The notes: generated by a model from the sequence alone, not told the origin. DNA of 64,000 nucleotides from Saprospiraceae bacterium (GCA_026129545.1 JAHCHX010000005.1:113502-177501); one strand, 5' to 3'; positions 8,904 to 18,373 are shown, counted from the stretch's first letter. Program-made: numbers and translations.

Positions 8904-10055
8904 ATGGGACAGACTGCAACCATCAGCGCCGACAACCTTCAATTGATTCGTCAAAGTGCCAAAGACTTCGCGGAGGCATATATCCGGCCACACGTCATGG
9001 ACTGGGACGAGAGCCAGCATTTCCCGATGGATATGTTTCATCAAATGGGCGAACACGGATTCTTGGGCGTGTTGGTGCCAGAGGAATATGGCGGTGCCGG
9101 ACTCGACTATCAGGCCTACATCACCATCATAGAGGAAATAGCCAAAGTGTGCGGCTCCATCGGACTAAGCGTGGCGGCGCACAATTCGCTCTGCACCAAC
9201 CACATACTCATGTTCGGCAACGAAGAGCAAAAACACAAGTATCTGCCCAAACTTGCCACGGGCCAATGGATTGGCGCGTGGGGGCTCACCGAACCCAATA
9301 CTGGCTCTGATGCCATGCGAATGCAATGCACGGCCGCCCGCGATGGCGATTACTGGGTGCTGAATGGCAATAAATTGTGGATAACGCATGGCAAGAGCGG
9401 GCACGTCGCAGTCGTCATCGCTCGCACCGGCGAGCTCCTCGACAGTCGCGGCATGACGGCATTCGTCGTGGAGCGCGGCACGCCGGGGTTTCTTGCCGGG
9501 AAAAAAGAGAACAAACTCGGAATGCGCGCCAGTGAGACGGCGGAAATGATTTTCGACAACTGCCGAGTACACAAAAGTCAAGTGCTTGGGCAAGAAGGCG
9601 AGGGCTTCATTCAGTCCATGAAGATATTGGACGGGGGGCGCATTTCCATCGCGGCACTTTCGCTCGGCATCGCCAAAGGCGCTTACGAGGCTTCTGTCAA
9701 ATATGCCAAGGAGCGCCACCAGTTCGGCCAGCCTATTTCCAATTTTCAAGCGATTAGTTTCAAATTGGCAGATATGGCCACAAAAATTGAGGCGGCGGAA
9801 TTGCTGACGCGCCAAGCAGGCCAGCTGAAAGATGAAGGAAAAAAACACACCAAACAAGCCGCCATGGCAAAATACTACGCTTCGGAAGTAGCGGTGGAAG
9901 TCAGTACAGAAGGTGTACAGATACATGGTGGCTACGGCTACACAAAGGATTTTCCGGCAGAAAAGTATTATCGGGATTCCAAACTTTGCACCATCGGAGA
10001 GGGCACGTCAGAGATTCAGAAATTGGTTATTGCGCGCGAAGCTTTGCGAGAGTGA
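8904..10055 (+). CDS. Acyl-CoA dehydrogenase (short/medium-chain type)
   Basis: 383 residues from ATG 8904, the usual length for the family. An upstream in-frame extension to 8793 lacks family similarity. Motifs: LVPEEYGGAGLDY in the N-terminal helical domain, GAWGLTEPNTGSDA (FAD/substrate binding), YANERHQFGQPI-like AKERHQFGQPISNFQ, QIHGGYGYTKDFPAEKYYRD, and the catalytic Glu in TIGEGTSEIQ near the C-terminus. It oxidises acyl-CoA thioesters to trans-2-enoyl-CoA in fatty-acid or branched-chain amino-acid breakdown, passing electrons to ETF. It stands alone on the + strand after the nitrogen cluster. The exact chain-length preference cannot be read from the sequence. Confidence 0.92.
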   Translation: MGQTATISADNLQLIRQSAKDFAEAYIRPHVMDWDESQHFPMDMFHQMGEHGFLGVLVPEEYGGAGLDYQAYITIIEEIAKVCGSIGLSVAAHNSLCTNHILMFGNEEQKHKYLPKLATGQWIGAWGLTEPNTGSDAMRMQCTAARDGDYWVLNGNKLWITHGKSGHVAVVIARTGELLDSRGMTAFVVERGTPGFLAGKKENKLGMRASETAEMIFDNCRVHKSQVLGQEGEGFIQSMKILDGGRISIAALSLGIAKGAYEASVKYAKERHQFGQPISNFQAISFKLADMATKIEAAELLTRQAGQLKDEGKKHTKQAAMAKYYASEVAVEVSTEGVQIHGGYGYTKDFPAEKYYRDSKLCTIGEGTSEIQKLVIAREALRE

Positions 10056-10109
10056 CGGCTTTCGACAAAAAAATAAAAAAAAGTTTTCCGGTACGATATT
10101 TGATTTTCC

Positions 10110-10117
10110 TACCTTTG
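10110..10117 (+). promoter_or_regulatory. Putative -7 box TACCTTTG before a terminator
   Basis: A TAnnTTTG match lies 55 bp after the acyl-CoA dehydrogenase stop and about 60 bp before an intrinsic terminator. If used, it would make a transcript of roughly 85 nt with no good reading frame. The -33 element is poor. Confidence 0.25.
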
Positions 10118-10176
10118 CTGTCTCAACATCGAAATTTAAGATTTTTCCCATAGTTTGTTTTGTTTTGTAATTTTTG

Positions 10177-10208
10177 GGCCTCCGCAGCTTGCTGTAGGGG
10201 CCTTTTTT
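10177..10208 (+). terminator. Intrinsic terminator
   Basis: The stem GGCCTCCGCAG/CTGTAGGGGCC (10 of 11 pairs, counting wobble) is followed by a run of six T at 10203-10208. It ends transcription from the acyl-CoA dehydrogenase side. Confidence 0.75.
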
Positions 10209-10216
10209 GTTTTTGA

Positions 10217-10258
10217 CCTGTGCGAGTGTTTTTGAAATATCGAAAACACTCGCACAGG
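10217..10258. terminator. Strong hairpin between convergent genes
   Basis: A perfect 16-bp inverted repeat (10217-10232 and 10243-10258) with a 10-nt loop lies 21 bp beyond the stop of the TPR gene on the minus strand. There is no U-tract on either side, but its position between convergent genes suggests a transcription barrier. Confidence 0.6.
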
Positions 10259-10279
10259 GGGTGTCCGCGCCGCTGACCT

Positions 10280-11794
10280 TTATAGCTTTCGCTCCCCTAT
10301 TTTCCGTTCCAACTCTGCCGATTTTCTGATTGCGTTGGCTTTTTTCCAAACCTCCACCGCCGCTGAGCGTTCGCCTTTTTGAAAAAGCGCGTCGCCAAAA
10401 TGCTCCATGATGCCGGGGTGCTTGTCGCCCCCTTGCGTGAGCAGCCGCTCGTAGTGACTGACGGCAGCAGCGAAGTCTTTCTTGCCCAGCAGCGCCAAGC
10501 CGATTTGGTCCTGAATGTCCAAGCGCAAGGCAAAGTTGTTGCCCGTCATCAGCACGGCCTGTTCCAGCTGCGCACGAGCATCGTCGTGCTGGCCTTTTTC
10601 ATTGGCTGCCAAGCCGTAGTAGTAGTATGCCTTGGGCTGGTTGGGAAAAGCATCTATGGCTTGGTCGGCCATGCGGAGCATCTCGTCGTGGCGTTGCTGT
10701 TGATACAGGATGTCGAGGGTGTTTTCCCACACGGAGAAGACGGTTGGGTTGAGTTCTATACATTTTCGATAGCGTTCGAGTGCCTCCGCAGGGCGGTTGG
10801 CGTGATAGCGCAAATCACCCGACAGGCTCCATGCCTTGGGGTCGGTGGGGTGCGCCTGCTCCACGAGGCTGCCGAGTTCGAGCAGGGTTTGAGTGAGCGA
10901 TTCGTCGCGGCCAGCCTCAAGTTTGGGGATATAGGGCAGCACCTCTTTTATTTTGGCATCAATGGAAATTTTCGCGTCGGCAAAAAGCGGTTTGAGCGAG
11001 GCCAGGTAATCGGCATCGGAGCTGCTTTTGGCCTTGTCGAGCACGGCCAGTTTTGCCTCTGGGTCGTCGGGGCGGCGGCGCAAGATGTCCTCATACACTT
11101 TGCGGGCGCTGGCTTTGTCGCCCGATGTCTCGTAGTATTTGGCTAACCGGTGGCGATATTCGATGCGCTCGGGATAGATGTCGGCGAGTTTTTGCAACTC
11201 TGCCGCGGCCTTCTTGCTGTCGCCCATGCCCACATAAATCAGGTGTTTTTCCATTGTTGTTTCCAAGGTGATGCCGCGCAGGCTTTCGACCCGTTCGAGG
11301 GCTTTCAACCCACCTTTGGGGTCGGCGGCAAGCACGGACAGGTAGGCCAAGTGCTGCCAAAACTCCACCGTGTTGGGGAAACGCTTGGTCAGTCCCTCAT
11401 ATACCTTGACGGCATCTTTCGCTCGCCCGGTTTTTTCCAGAATATCGGCTTGAAAAATCTGGTACCACTCGTTGGCTGGCTCTTTTTCCACCGCCTTGAC
11501 GACGGATTCGAGCGCATTTGCCATATCGTCTTTGGCAAAATACGAACGCGCCATGCCATACCAAGCGGCTCCGACATCGGGATTGTCGTAGGTGAATTTT
11601 TTGTACAGCTCGATGGCTTTGTCGTGATGGCCAAGCAGGCGCTCGCGTTCGGCGTTCACAAAGGCGCTTTGGCGCGTCACCTCCGCCTCCGGGACGGTCT
11701 TTGCTTGTCCGTCAAGTGTGTTTTGAGCAAGCAAAATGGCAGGCATGAACAGGCTCAAAGCCACAAGCACAGCAGGTATGTTTTTGAATTTCAT
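10280..11794 (-). CDS. Secreted tetratricopeptide-repeat protein
   Basis: 504 residues. A signal peptide is clear (MKFKNIPAVLVALSLFMPAILLAQ). The rest is almost wholly TPR helices, about 11-12 repeats, for example AIELYKKFTYDNPDVGAAWYGMARSYF and PAEALERYRKCIELNP. Proteins like this in Bacteroidota act as periplasmic or outer-membrane-associated scaffolds, often in envelope assembly or gliding/secretion machinery, but no partner is evident here. It is convergent with the acyl-CoA dehydrogenase gene and lies 115 bp downstream of kup on the same strand, so cotranscription with kup is possible. No enzymatic motif was seen. Confidence 0.8.
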   Translation of the reverse strand: MKFKNIPAVLVALSLFMPAILLAQNTLDGQAKTVPEAEVTRQSAFVNAERERLLGHHDKAIELYKKFTYDNPDVGAAWYGMARSYFAKDDMANALESVVKAVEKEPANEWYQIFQADILEKTGRAKDAVKVYEGLTKRFPNTVEFWQHLAYLSVLAADPKGGLKALERVESLRGITLETTMEKHLIYVGMGDSKKAAAELQKLADIYPERIEYRHRLAKYYETSGDKASARKVYEDILRRRPDDPEAKLAVLDKAKSSSDADYLASLKPLFADAKISIDAKIKEVLPYIPKLEAGRDESLTQTLLELGSLVEQAHPTDPKAWSLSGDLRYHANRPAEALERYRKCIELNPTVFSVWENTLDILYQQQRHDEMLRMADQAIDAFPNQPKAYYYYGLAANEKGQHDDARAQLEQAVLMTGNNFALRLDIQDQIGLALLGKKDFAAAVSHYERLLTQGGDKHPGIMEHFGDALFQKGERSAAVEVWKKANAIRKSAELERKIGERKL

Positions 11795-11909
11795 GTCAAA
11801 ATCCCAAAGTAATGATGAACATCTTTAGCCGCTCCATAACGTTCGGCAAGCGCAGTATATTCGATTGGTTCGACTGATTCGATTGGGCCGATGTCCGCCC
11901 CATGCCGCA

Positions 11910-13883
11910 TCAGGTGATTCTTTTCAGTTTAAAGTCTTTGACGGGGCGCAGCACAAGCGGCACTTTTTCAAGGTCAACCGAGTCGCTGTCGAGGCCAAAC
12001 CAGTTTTGGGGCGAAGCGGTGAAGCTTTTTACTGCCAGATAGACCGTCATCACGATTTGTTCCAGCACGGGCAGGTCGTTTTCGTGCGACAGGAATTCTT
12101 GGATAATGACGAATTTGAAATCGCCCGTTGGCAGCCCGTCGCGGCTGATGTGGTAGCGCGATTCGATATTAACCTCCTCATTGAGCAAAAGTTCTTCCAC
12201 CACCTTGCGCAAAAACAGGTTCATGCGCTGCTCCACTCGAAAACCGAGGCGGAAGGTGACTTTATAGACGTCATCAGCGGCGAGCACGTTGACTTTGTAC
12301 TCCATGGTGTATGGCTCGTCGGTGACTTCGATGTGCACGAACCAATAGATGTCGGCGCGTTTGGGTTGAGTCTGGAGAATGGAGTAGAGGATTTTTTCCT
12401 CCACCTTTTTGGGCGATTTGGCGCTACTGAGAAAAACGAGGTTGGTGGCATATTTTGGCACGGATTCGTCGTTGCTCAGCGCGATGAGCTGGTCTATGTA
12501 GTCGTTGATTTTGATGTTGTGAATGAAACGGGTTCTGATTTTTTTGGCCTGCACCCACACATACATCAGCACGAACAACACAGAGGCAATGACGATGGTG
12601 ATGAAGCCTCCTTCCTTAAACTTCAGCAAGTTGGCTGAGAAAAATGCTCCCTCAAAACACAAGTACCAAACCAGGAAAATCCATACGAGCAACGGTGGTC
12701 TTCGGCGCGTCACGAAAAAGTTGGACAAGAGGATGGTGGACATCAGCATCGTAATCGTGACAGACAATCCATACGCCGCCTCCATGTGTTTGCTTTCTTG
12801 GAAATACAAGGTCACAAAAACACAACCTCCCCAGAGTAAGGTGTTCACCGCTGGCACATAAAGCTGCCCTTTCAGGTGGGTGGGGAAAATGACAGTCAGT
12901 TTTGGCAAAAGACCTAGGCGGATAGCTTCGCTGACGAGCGTGAAAGAACCCGATATCATGGCTTGGCTGGCGATGATGGCTGCCATGGTGGCGATGGTGA
13001 TGCCAATGGGCAAAAACCAATCGGGCATGACGCCGTAAAACGGATTGAGTGTCTCGCCTTTGACCAACATGGTCTGCCCCTCAAAATGGAGGCACCATGC
13101 AGCTTGACCAAGATAATTGAGCACCAGACACGTTTTCACAAAAATCCAACTCACCCGGATATTCTGCTTGCCACAATGCCCCAAATCCGCGTAGAGCGCC
13201 TCCGCGCCAGTGGTGCAAAGAAATACCGCGCCCATGAGTACCAACGCATTGGGATGATGCAGCAGCAGCTGCATGGCGTGCACGGGGTTGAGCGCCTGCA
13301 AAATGGACCAGTTCCCGGCCAACTGCATCAGCCCCAAAAGCCCCAGCATGGAAAACCACACCAACATGACTGGTCCAAAAAACCGCCCGACCGTCGCCGT
13401 ACCGAATTGCTGAAAAATAAACAAAGCAGAGAGTATGCCGATGGTGATGGCAACTATCGGAATATGAACGTCGTGCAGACTGTCCACCGCTTGAAGCCCC
13501 TCTATGGCCGACGAGATAGAAATGGGCGGCGTTATCATGCCTTCCGACAATACCGCGCTACCGCCTATCATGGCCGGAAACAACAACCAACGGCGCCGCC
13601 GTCGGACCAAAGTGTAGAGGGAAAAAATGCCGCCTTCGCCCTTGTTGTCAGCCTGCAACACCAAGGTGACGTATTTGAGCGAAGTTTGAATGGTAAGCGT
13701 CCAGAACACGAGCGATACCGCGCCGAGTATCGTCTCCCGATTCACAACATCGGTGCCCACGATGGCTCGCATCACATAAAGCGGCGAGGTGCCGATGTCG
13801 CCATAAATGATGCCGAGGGTGATAATTAAGCCAGCTGTGGTGAGCCGGTGGTGGTGGCCGTTGTGTTCGCCGTTGGAGGACAT
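11910..13883 (-). CDS. kup: Kup-family potassium transporter
   Basis: 657 residues. The family signature LGIIYGDIGTSPLYV lies near the N-terminus and is followed by about twelve membrane helices. Other family segments seen are ADNKGEGGIFSLYTLVRRRR, GSAVLSEGMITPPISISSAI and TTGAEALYADLGHCG. A cytoplasmic C-terminal domain of roughly 200 residues follows. The protein takes up potassium, probably with protons, across the inner membrane. It starts 36 bp downstream of the GH13 lipoprotein gene on the same strand, which suggests cotranscription without an obvious functional link. Confidence 0.93.
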   Translation of the reverse strand: MSSNGEHNGHHHRLTTAGLIITLGIIYGDIGTSPLYVMRAIVGTDVVNRETILGAVSLVFWTLTIQTSLKYVTLVLQADNKGEGGIFSLYTLVRRRRRWLLFPAMIGGSAVLSEGMITPPISISSAIEGLQAVDSLHDVHIPIVAITIGILSALFIFQQFGTATVGRFFGPVMLVWFSMLGLLGLMQLAGNWSILQALNPVHAMQLLLHHPNALVLMGAVFLCTTGAEALYADLGHCGKQNIRVSWIFVKTCLVLNYLGQAAWCLHFEGQTMLVKGETLNPFYGVMPDWFLPIGITIATMAAIIASQAMISGSFTLVSEAIRLGLLPKLTVIFPTHLKGQLYVPAVNTLLWGGCVFVTLYFQESKHMEAAYGLSVTITMLMSTILLSNFFVTRRRPPLLVWIFLVWYLCFEGAFFSANLLKFKEGGFITIVIASVLFVLMYVWVQAKKIRTRFIHNIKINDYIDQLIALSNDESVPKYATNLVFLSSAKSPKKVEEKILYSILQTQPKRADIYWFVHIEVTDEPYTMEYKVNVLAADDVYKVTFRLGFRVEQRMNLFLRKVVEELLLNEEVNIESRYHISRDGLPTGDFKFVIIQEFLSHENDLPVLEQIVMTVYLAVKSFTASPQNWFGLDSDSVDLEKVPLVLRPVKDFKLKRIT

Positions 13884-13919
13884 TTTAAGGGTGGTTAGAG
13901 GGTATTGTCGGCATTTCCA

Positions 13920-15329
13920 CTACTTGTTTGTCAGCACGAGATACTCCCAGGGTTTTAGTGTCAGGGTCATTTTGGGGGTCACTTGCACGGTGCTCGCGCC
14001 AAAAAGGTTCAGGTAGGCACCGAGCACGTCGCTACTCGGGGCAAGGTTGACGGTGCGGGTGTTCTTGCTCAAATTCAATACCACGATGGCGCGGTCGCCA
14101 TTTTTCTCGCGTGTGAACGCATAGACGTGTTCATCCGAATCGGTGGAAATCTTCTGCAAGTTGCCGCCGTTTTTCCCCGACCACAATGCTTGATTGGTGT
14201 GTCGGAGGGTGCATAGTTTTTGAAAAAAATCCGTTTTCGCGTATTTTTTCCAGCGAATGGGGTCTTTTTCAAAAAACTTCAACCGCCTTGCAAGACCGTC
14301 TTCCTGTCCGTTGTAGAGCATGGGGGTGCCTTGCCAAGTGAACATGAGCACATTGAAGGCATCCAATGCAGAGCCGTACAATTCGGCATCGGTGCCGCTC
14401 CAAGAGTTTTCATCGTGGTTGGAGGTGAAATACAATTGATAGTAATCCTTCGGGTAGAAGCCGTCGAGGAAATTGAGAAGCGTGTCGAGCGATTTTGCGT
14501 TTTGGTTGCCAGCGGCGATGTCGCGGGTCACGTCTTTCCATTTCCAGCCATAGTTGGCGTTGAAGCAAGAATTGAAATGCGCTGGCTCGTCTTGCCATTC
14601 GGAGAGCATGAACAGCAGTTTCACAGAATCCAGCGCGGGGCGCGCCTCCATCCAAAAGTCGTTCGGCACGAGGCCGGCCATGTCCACGCGATAGCCGTCA
14701 ATGTCGCAGGTCCTCACCCAGTATTGCATGGCCGCTATCATGGCTTTGCGCAAGTCCGGGTTGGAATAATCGAGGTCGGCGCAGTCGTCCCAGCCAGTAG
14801 GCTGGCCGTGCTCATTGATGGGCGTGGTGAAGGCTCCGTTGATTTTTGTGTAGAACTCGGGGTGTTCTTTCATCCACACGGCATCCCAGGCGGTGTGGTT
14901 GGGCACCCAGTCGAGAATGACTTTTAGGCCGAGTGCGTGCGCTTCGCTGACGAGGCTTTTCAGGTCGTCGAGCGTGCCGAAATCGGGGTTGATGGCGTAG
15001 TAGTCTTGCACCGAGTAAGGGCTGCCGAGGTCGCCGGGGTTCATCTTGCGTTTTTCTTTCCCAATGGGGTGGATGGGCATGAGCCACAGCACGTCGGTGC
15101 CGAGTTCCTTGAGTCGGGGAAGTTGTTTTTTCACCCCGGCGAAATCGCCCGACGGCGAAAACTGGCGGATGTTGCACTCGTAAAGCACGGCGTTGCGTGC
15201 CCATTCGGGTTCGGCAGGGCGAGCAGGTTTGGGTGACGGTGGTGGCGCGGTTTGCACGGCGGGAGCGGGTTTGTTTTCGCAGGAAAAAAATAATGCCGCG
15301 AAAGCGAGGGCAAAAAACAAGTTTCTCAT
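13920..15329 (-). CDS. GH13 alpha-amylase-family lipoprotein
   Basis: 469 residues with a lipoprotein signal (MRNLFFALAFAALFFSC, lipobox Cys17) and a Pro-rich linker. The GH13 conserved regions are present: region I DWVPNHT (about 140-146), region II DGYRVDMAG with nucleophile D216, region III LSEWQD with acid/base E244, and region IV TSNHDENSW with D306. A C-terminal beta domain follows. It should cleave or transfer alpha-glucosidic bonds in maltooligosaccharides or starch at the cell envelope. It is upstream of kup and downstream of a small anchored protein and a beta-phosphoglucomutase-like gene, so this is a loose alpha-glucan locus, but no maltose phosphorylase or SusC/D is in view. Confidence 0.88.
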   Translation of the reverse strand: MRNLFFALAFAALFFSCENKPAPAVQTAPPPSPKPARPAEPEWARNAVLYECNIRQFSPSGDFAGVKKQLPRLKELGTDVLWLMPIHPIGKEKRKMNPGDLGSPYSVQDYYAINPDFGTLDDLKSLVSEAHALGLKVILDWVPNHTAWDAVWMKEHPEFYTKINGAFTTPINEHGQPTGWDDCADLDYSNPDLRKAMIAAMQYWVRTCDIDGYRVDMAGLVPNDFWMEARPALDSVKLLFMLSEWQDEPAHFNSCFNANYGWKWKDVTRDIAAGNQNAKSLDTLLNFLDGFYPKDYYQLYFTSNHDENSWSGTDAELYGSALDAFNVLMFTWQGTPMLYNGQEDGLARRLKFFEKDPIRWKKYAKTDFFQKLCTLRHTNQALWSGKNGGNLQKISTDSDEHVYAFTREKNGDRAIVVLNLSKNTRTVNLAPSSDVLGAYLNLFGASTVQVTPKMTLTLKPWEYLVLTNK

Positions 15330-15358
15330 GGCAGTTTATTTTGAATGTCGGAAGAGAA

Positions 15359-15961
15359 TCAATGCGCTGGCGGCGCGGTTTTCGAGCCAGCCACCCGCAC
15401 CTGTATGCCAGTCACGTTCAGGTCGGTGTTGCCTCTCCAAATCATCAAAAAGCCTTTGTCGGTCACGGCCCATGTGTTGTTGATGTAAGGGTCTTTGCAG
15501 GCGAGATAAATTTCGTTTTTGGCTTCGTCCCAGTTCCAGCGCCCCGTGTCCACCACTTTGTTTTTTATCAAAACGTCGAACGTCTGGTCTTCGCGAAAAC
15601 GCAGCCACTTGGACTGGTAATGTCGGTGCACGAGTGTGTCGGTAGGCTGAAAGGCCATATTCATGTGCCACCAACCTGTGCTGAGATATGCCTTGCGGCT
15701 GGCGCTGGCGGGCGGTAACGCATCTATAGGCACCGTGACCATGCGCGGTGGCTCTTGTATCTGCATAGAATAGTTGGGGTCGGGGTTGTCGCCTTCCACT
15801 ATGTGCGATGCATTCCAATCGCGGCCATCGGTAGGGGTATAGACGGATGGGGAGGCCGACGGGTCGGCAGCGGATGGTTCGGCTTTGGGCTTTTTGAATG
15901 TTTTGCAGGTCAGGTATCCCAATGCGATAGCCAGCAGACCGAGCAGGATGTTGAGTTTCAT
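15359..15961 (-). CDS. Membrane-anchored hypothetical protein, lipocalin-like C-terminus
   Basis: 200 residues from ATG 15961; an upstream in-frame start at 16054 would put residues before the hydrophobic segment and is unlikely. The N-terminus is one hydrophobic helix (MKLNILLGLLAIALGYLTC); the Cys is not in a canonical lipobox. A low-complexity linker rich in Pro, Ser and Ala follows. The C-terminal 100 residues alternate strand-like segments (SKWLRFREDQTFDVLIKNK, VVDTGRWNWDEAKNEIYLAC), recalling small lipocalin-like domains that report loss of signal in a beta-barrel. Function is unknown. It is 29 bp upstream of the GH13 gene on the same strand. Confidence 0.6.
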   Translation of the reverse strand: MKLNILLGLLAIALGYLTCKTFKKPKAEPSAADPSASPSVYTPTDGRDWNASHIVEGDNPDPNYSMQIQEPPRMVTVPIDALPPASASRKAYLSTGWWHMNMAFQPTDTLVHRHYQSKWLRFREDQTFDVLIKNKVVDTGRWNWDEAKNEIYLACKDPYINNTWAVTDKGFLMIWRGNTDLNVTGIQVRVAGSKTAPPAH

Positions 15962-16136
15962 GTTTTTGTGTACGGATGAGTGTTGTGAAATGCAGGGGGT
16001 TAGGGCGAAAAATATACCCCGATTAAAAAAAGATTTGAACCGGCCTGTGGGCAAGGCGGGGATGCCCGTGATTGATTTGCATGGTTTTTCGAGGGTTGCG
16101 AGTGTGCTCGTTCAAAACCAATTTGCGTTGGCTATA

Positions 16137-16820
16137 TCAGGCGACGGTTGTGCCTGAAAGTTGAGTCAACAGACTGTTCAACGTCAAATTTTCAAAACCG
16201 GGTATCACCAAATGTGCTTTGGGAAGATACTCTGGCTGGCCAATACCCACGACGGTGAAACCACCTGCCACGCCTGCCCAAACACCCAACGCCGCATCCT
16301 CAAACACCACACATTCCGCGGGACGCAAGCCAAGCCCCTGCGCAGCCAGCAGAAACGACTCCGGGTCGGGCTTCACCTTGCGGGTGCTGTAGCCATCAAT
16401 AATCACATCAAAATAAGGCTCAAGATGGGTGGAGCGCAACACCGACCGCGCGCTGCGCGAGGCCGACGATAGCGCCATTTGAAGCCCTGCCTCTCGCACT
16501 TGCCGCAGAAACAACAGTGCGCCGGGCAGCACATCCGATGGCTTCAGATTGGAGATGAGCTCGACGTACCAGTTGTTCTTCACGTCCGACCAGTGCAACT
16601 TTTCTGCCTCGGTCATATACACATCGCCCCATTCGAGGATTTTTTCGAGGCTCGCCAAGCGGCTCAGCCCCCGCAGTTCCTCGTGTTGCTCTATCGAAAA
16701 ATCAAACCCCAGCTGATTGGCCAGCCTTTTCCACGCCGTGTAATGGTGTTTTGCCGTGTCAACGATGACACCGTCCAAGTTGAAAATACAGCCCTTTATT
16801 TGCTCCGAGAAACCTGCCAT
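16137..16820 (-). CDS. Beta-phosphoglucomutase-like HAD protein with Asn at the nucleophile
   Basis: 227 residues with the closest resemblance to beta-phosphoglucomutase (interconverts beta-glucose 1- and 6-phosphate): the segment GVIVDTAKHHYTAWKRLA in the cap-hinge region, motif II Ser in LSSASRS, motif III Lys in RKVKPDPESF, and motif IV acidic pair in FEDAALGV. In motif I the family has F-D-L-D-G-V, where the first Asp is the phosphorylated nucleophile. Here the codon is AAC, giving F-N-L-D-G-V (Asn14). Asp16, the general acid/base, is kept. Asn cannot form the phospho-aspartate, so the normal reaction is doubtful unless deamidation restores Asp. The gene is upstream of the GH13 cluster on the same strand. 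Confidence 0.8.
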   Translation of the reverse strand: MAGFSEQIKGCIFNLDGVIVDTAKHHYTAWKRLANQLGFDFSIEQHEELRGLSRLASLEKILEWGDVYMTEAEKLHWSDVKNNWYVELISNLKPSDVLPGALLFLRQVREAGLQMALSSASRSARSVLRSTHLEPYFDVIIDGYSTRKVKPDPESFLLAAQGLGLRPAECVVFEDAALGVWAGVAGGFTVVGIGQPEYLPKAHLVIPGFENLTLNSLLTQLSGTTVA

Positions 16821-17002
16821 GAGCGAACTCCGATTAGGGCGGCGAAGTTATTGTAAATCCAACGGAAAGGAAGGAAAAACGATGTCTTGTTCCGCATTTA
16901 GCCAGCCGGGTTGTTGGCAGCATGGCGGCTTATCGCGCATTTTTTCATTCAAAAAACCACGATGAACTTGTGTACGTTTGCTGCGCAAACTGCCTCATGC
17001 AC

Positions 17003-18373
17003 ATGGCTTCCGAAAAGAAAAAAAAGGACGAATCTTACACGAAAAGAATTGACGCGCTGGCCCGCGTCATTATCGCCTTGCTAGTGGGCATGATTATCGG
17101 GGTAGTGGTGTCGCAAGTAGGCATGGAAGCGCTTCAAAACGAGATTCACCATGTCGTGTTCTTCTTTTTGTGGCTTATCATCATCACGGGGCTATTCGCG
17201 CTTTGGGTTGTTCAAAACAAAGAGAGGCTGTTGAAAAAACTGTTTGGCGTGTCCGACACGGATTTGAGCGAGCTCAACAAAACGGGGCAATCGCTGCTCT
17301 TCAGCGTGGTGGAGAAAGAGTACGACCAAGCACGACGCGACCTGAGCCTGCTGTTTCGCAAAATAACGGCTTGGTACTCCTGGATGAATTTCCGCCGATG
17401 GGTAGTGGTCGCGTTTCAGACGCTCATGGTGGGCTTGGCGGGTGTGTTGGGCACCTTGTTGCTCTATAACCAGAACAAACTGCTGAACCAACAAAACCAG
17501 TTGCTCAACCAACAAAACCTCCGCCTCGACCAGCAAACTTACCTCCAAGAAGCCGAACGGCGCAGTTCGTTCATCTTCTTGATGGGCAATATCTTGGATG
17601 CCGTTGACAGCGAACTCAAAGATGACGTGGGCGTGCAGGGCGTGCGCGACATCTCGCCTCAACTGATTGGGCGCATCATTGCATTGAGCCACTCGCTTCG
17701 CCCCTACCGATACCTCGGCACCGACTCGCTGGTGGGGCGCGAGCTCAGCCCCGAACGCGGCTATCTCTTGCTTTCCATCGTGAGCAGCGAGATTGACAAA
17801 AGAAGCCTGCGACGGGTGTACCAATCTGCCGATTTTTCGTTTGCCGACCTCAAAAAAGCGGTCTTGTCCGGTGAATATCTTGCAGGCATCAACCTAACAG
17901 GGGCCGACTTGGAGGGCGCTCGCCTCGACGATACCGACCTGAGCAACGCCAACCTGAGCGACGCGGAGATGAACGATGCCATTCTTGTCCACGCCAATTT
18001 GCGCGACGCGCGCCTCCGCAACACGACCCTGCGCAAAGCTTACTTGGAATCAGCCAACCTCTCCAGTACCAATCTATCCGGCGCCGACCTCCGCCGCGCC
18101 AATCTTTCCTCCGCCAATCTCAGCAAGGCCCGGCTGAGCGGCACCAACCTCAGCGGCGCCAATCTGAGCCATACGATATTCGCAAAAGCCGCCTTCGACC
18201 AAGCACTTTTCGACAGCACGATTGTGGCCGAATACACTTGGCTCGACTCGCTCAGTCGCATGGGAGCCGACACCCTGCGCGGCACAAGGCACTTGGTTTC
18301 CAACTACTACATGGACTCGGTGGAGACGAATCTAGGGTGGTTCTACTTATTGCGGAGAAAAGAAGGGCAGTGA
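17003..18373 (+). CDS. Membrane protein with C-terminal pentapeptide repeats
   Basis: 456 residues from ATG 17003 (MASEKKKKDES); ATG 16997 and 16922 are in frame upstream. Two membrane helices form a hairpin near the N-terminus (VIIALLVGMIIGVVVSQVG and VVFFFLWLIIITGLFALWV), and a third lies around VVVAFQTLMVGLAGVLGTLLLY. A Gln/Asn-rich coiled coil follows with heptad-like repeats of LLNQQNQ. After a helical spacer, about 130 residues are A(D/N)LXX pentapeptide repeats (LSNANLSDAEMNDAILVHAN), which fold as a right-handed quadrilateral beta-helix. The pattern fits a membrane-tethered scaffold. Its role is unknown. It is convergent with the toxin-antitoxin/polA block. Confidence 0.8.
   Translation: MASEKKKKDESYTKRIDALARVIIALLVGMIIGVVVSQVGMEALQNEIHHVVFFFLWLIIITGLFALWVVQNKERLLKKLFGVSDTDLSELNKTGQSLLFSVVEKEYDQARRDLSLLFRKITAWYSWMNFRRWVVVAFQTLMVGLAGVLGTLLLYNQNKLLNQQNQLLNQQNLRLDQQTYLQEAERRSSFIFLMGNILDAVDSELKDDVGVQGVRDISPQLIGRIIALSHSLRPYRYLGTDSLVGRELSPERGYLLLSIVSSEIDKRSLRRVYQSADFSFADLKKAVLSGEYLAGINLTGADLEGARLDDTDLSNANLSDAEMNDAILVHANLRDARLRNTTLRKAYLESANLSSTNLSGADLRRANLSSANLSKARLSGTNLSGANLSHTIFAKAAFDQALFDSTIVAEYTWLDSLSRMGADTLRGTRHLVSNYYMDSVETNLGWFYLLRRKEGQ

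Noticed and set aside
17880..18190. Short tandem DNA repeats that could be a repeat array
   Set aside because: They are explained by coding for pentapeptide repeats in the protein at 17003-18373; spacing is irregular and no CRISPR-like palindromic unit exists.
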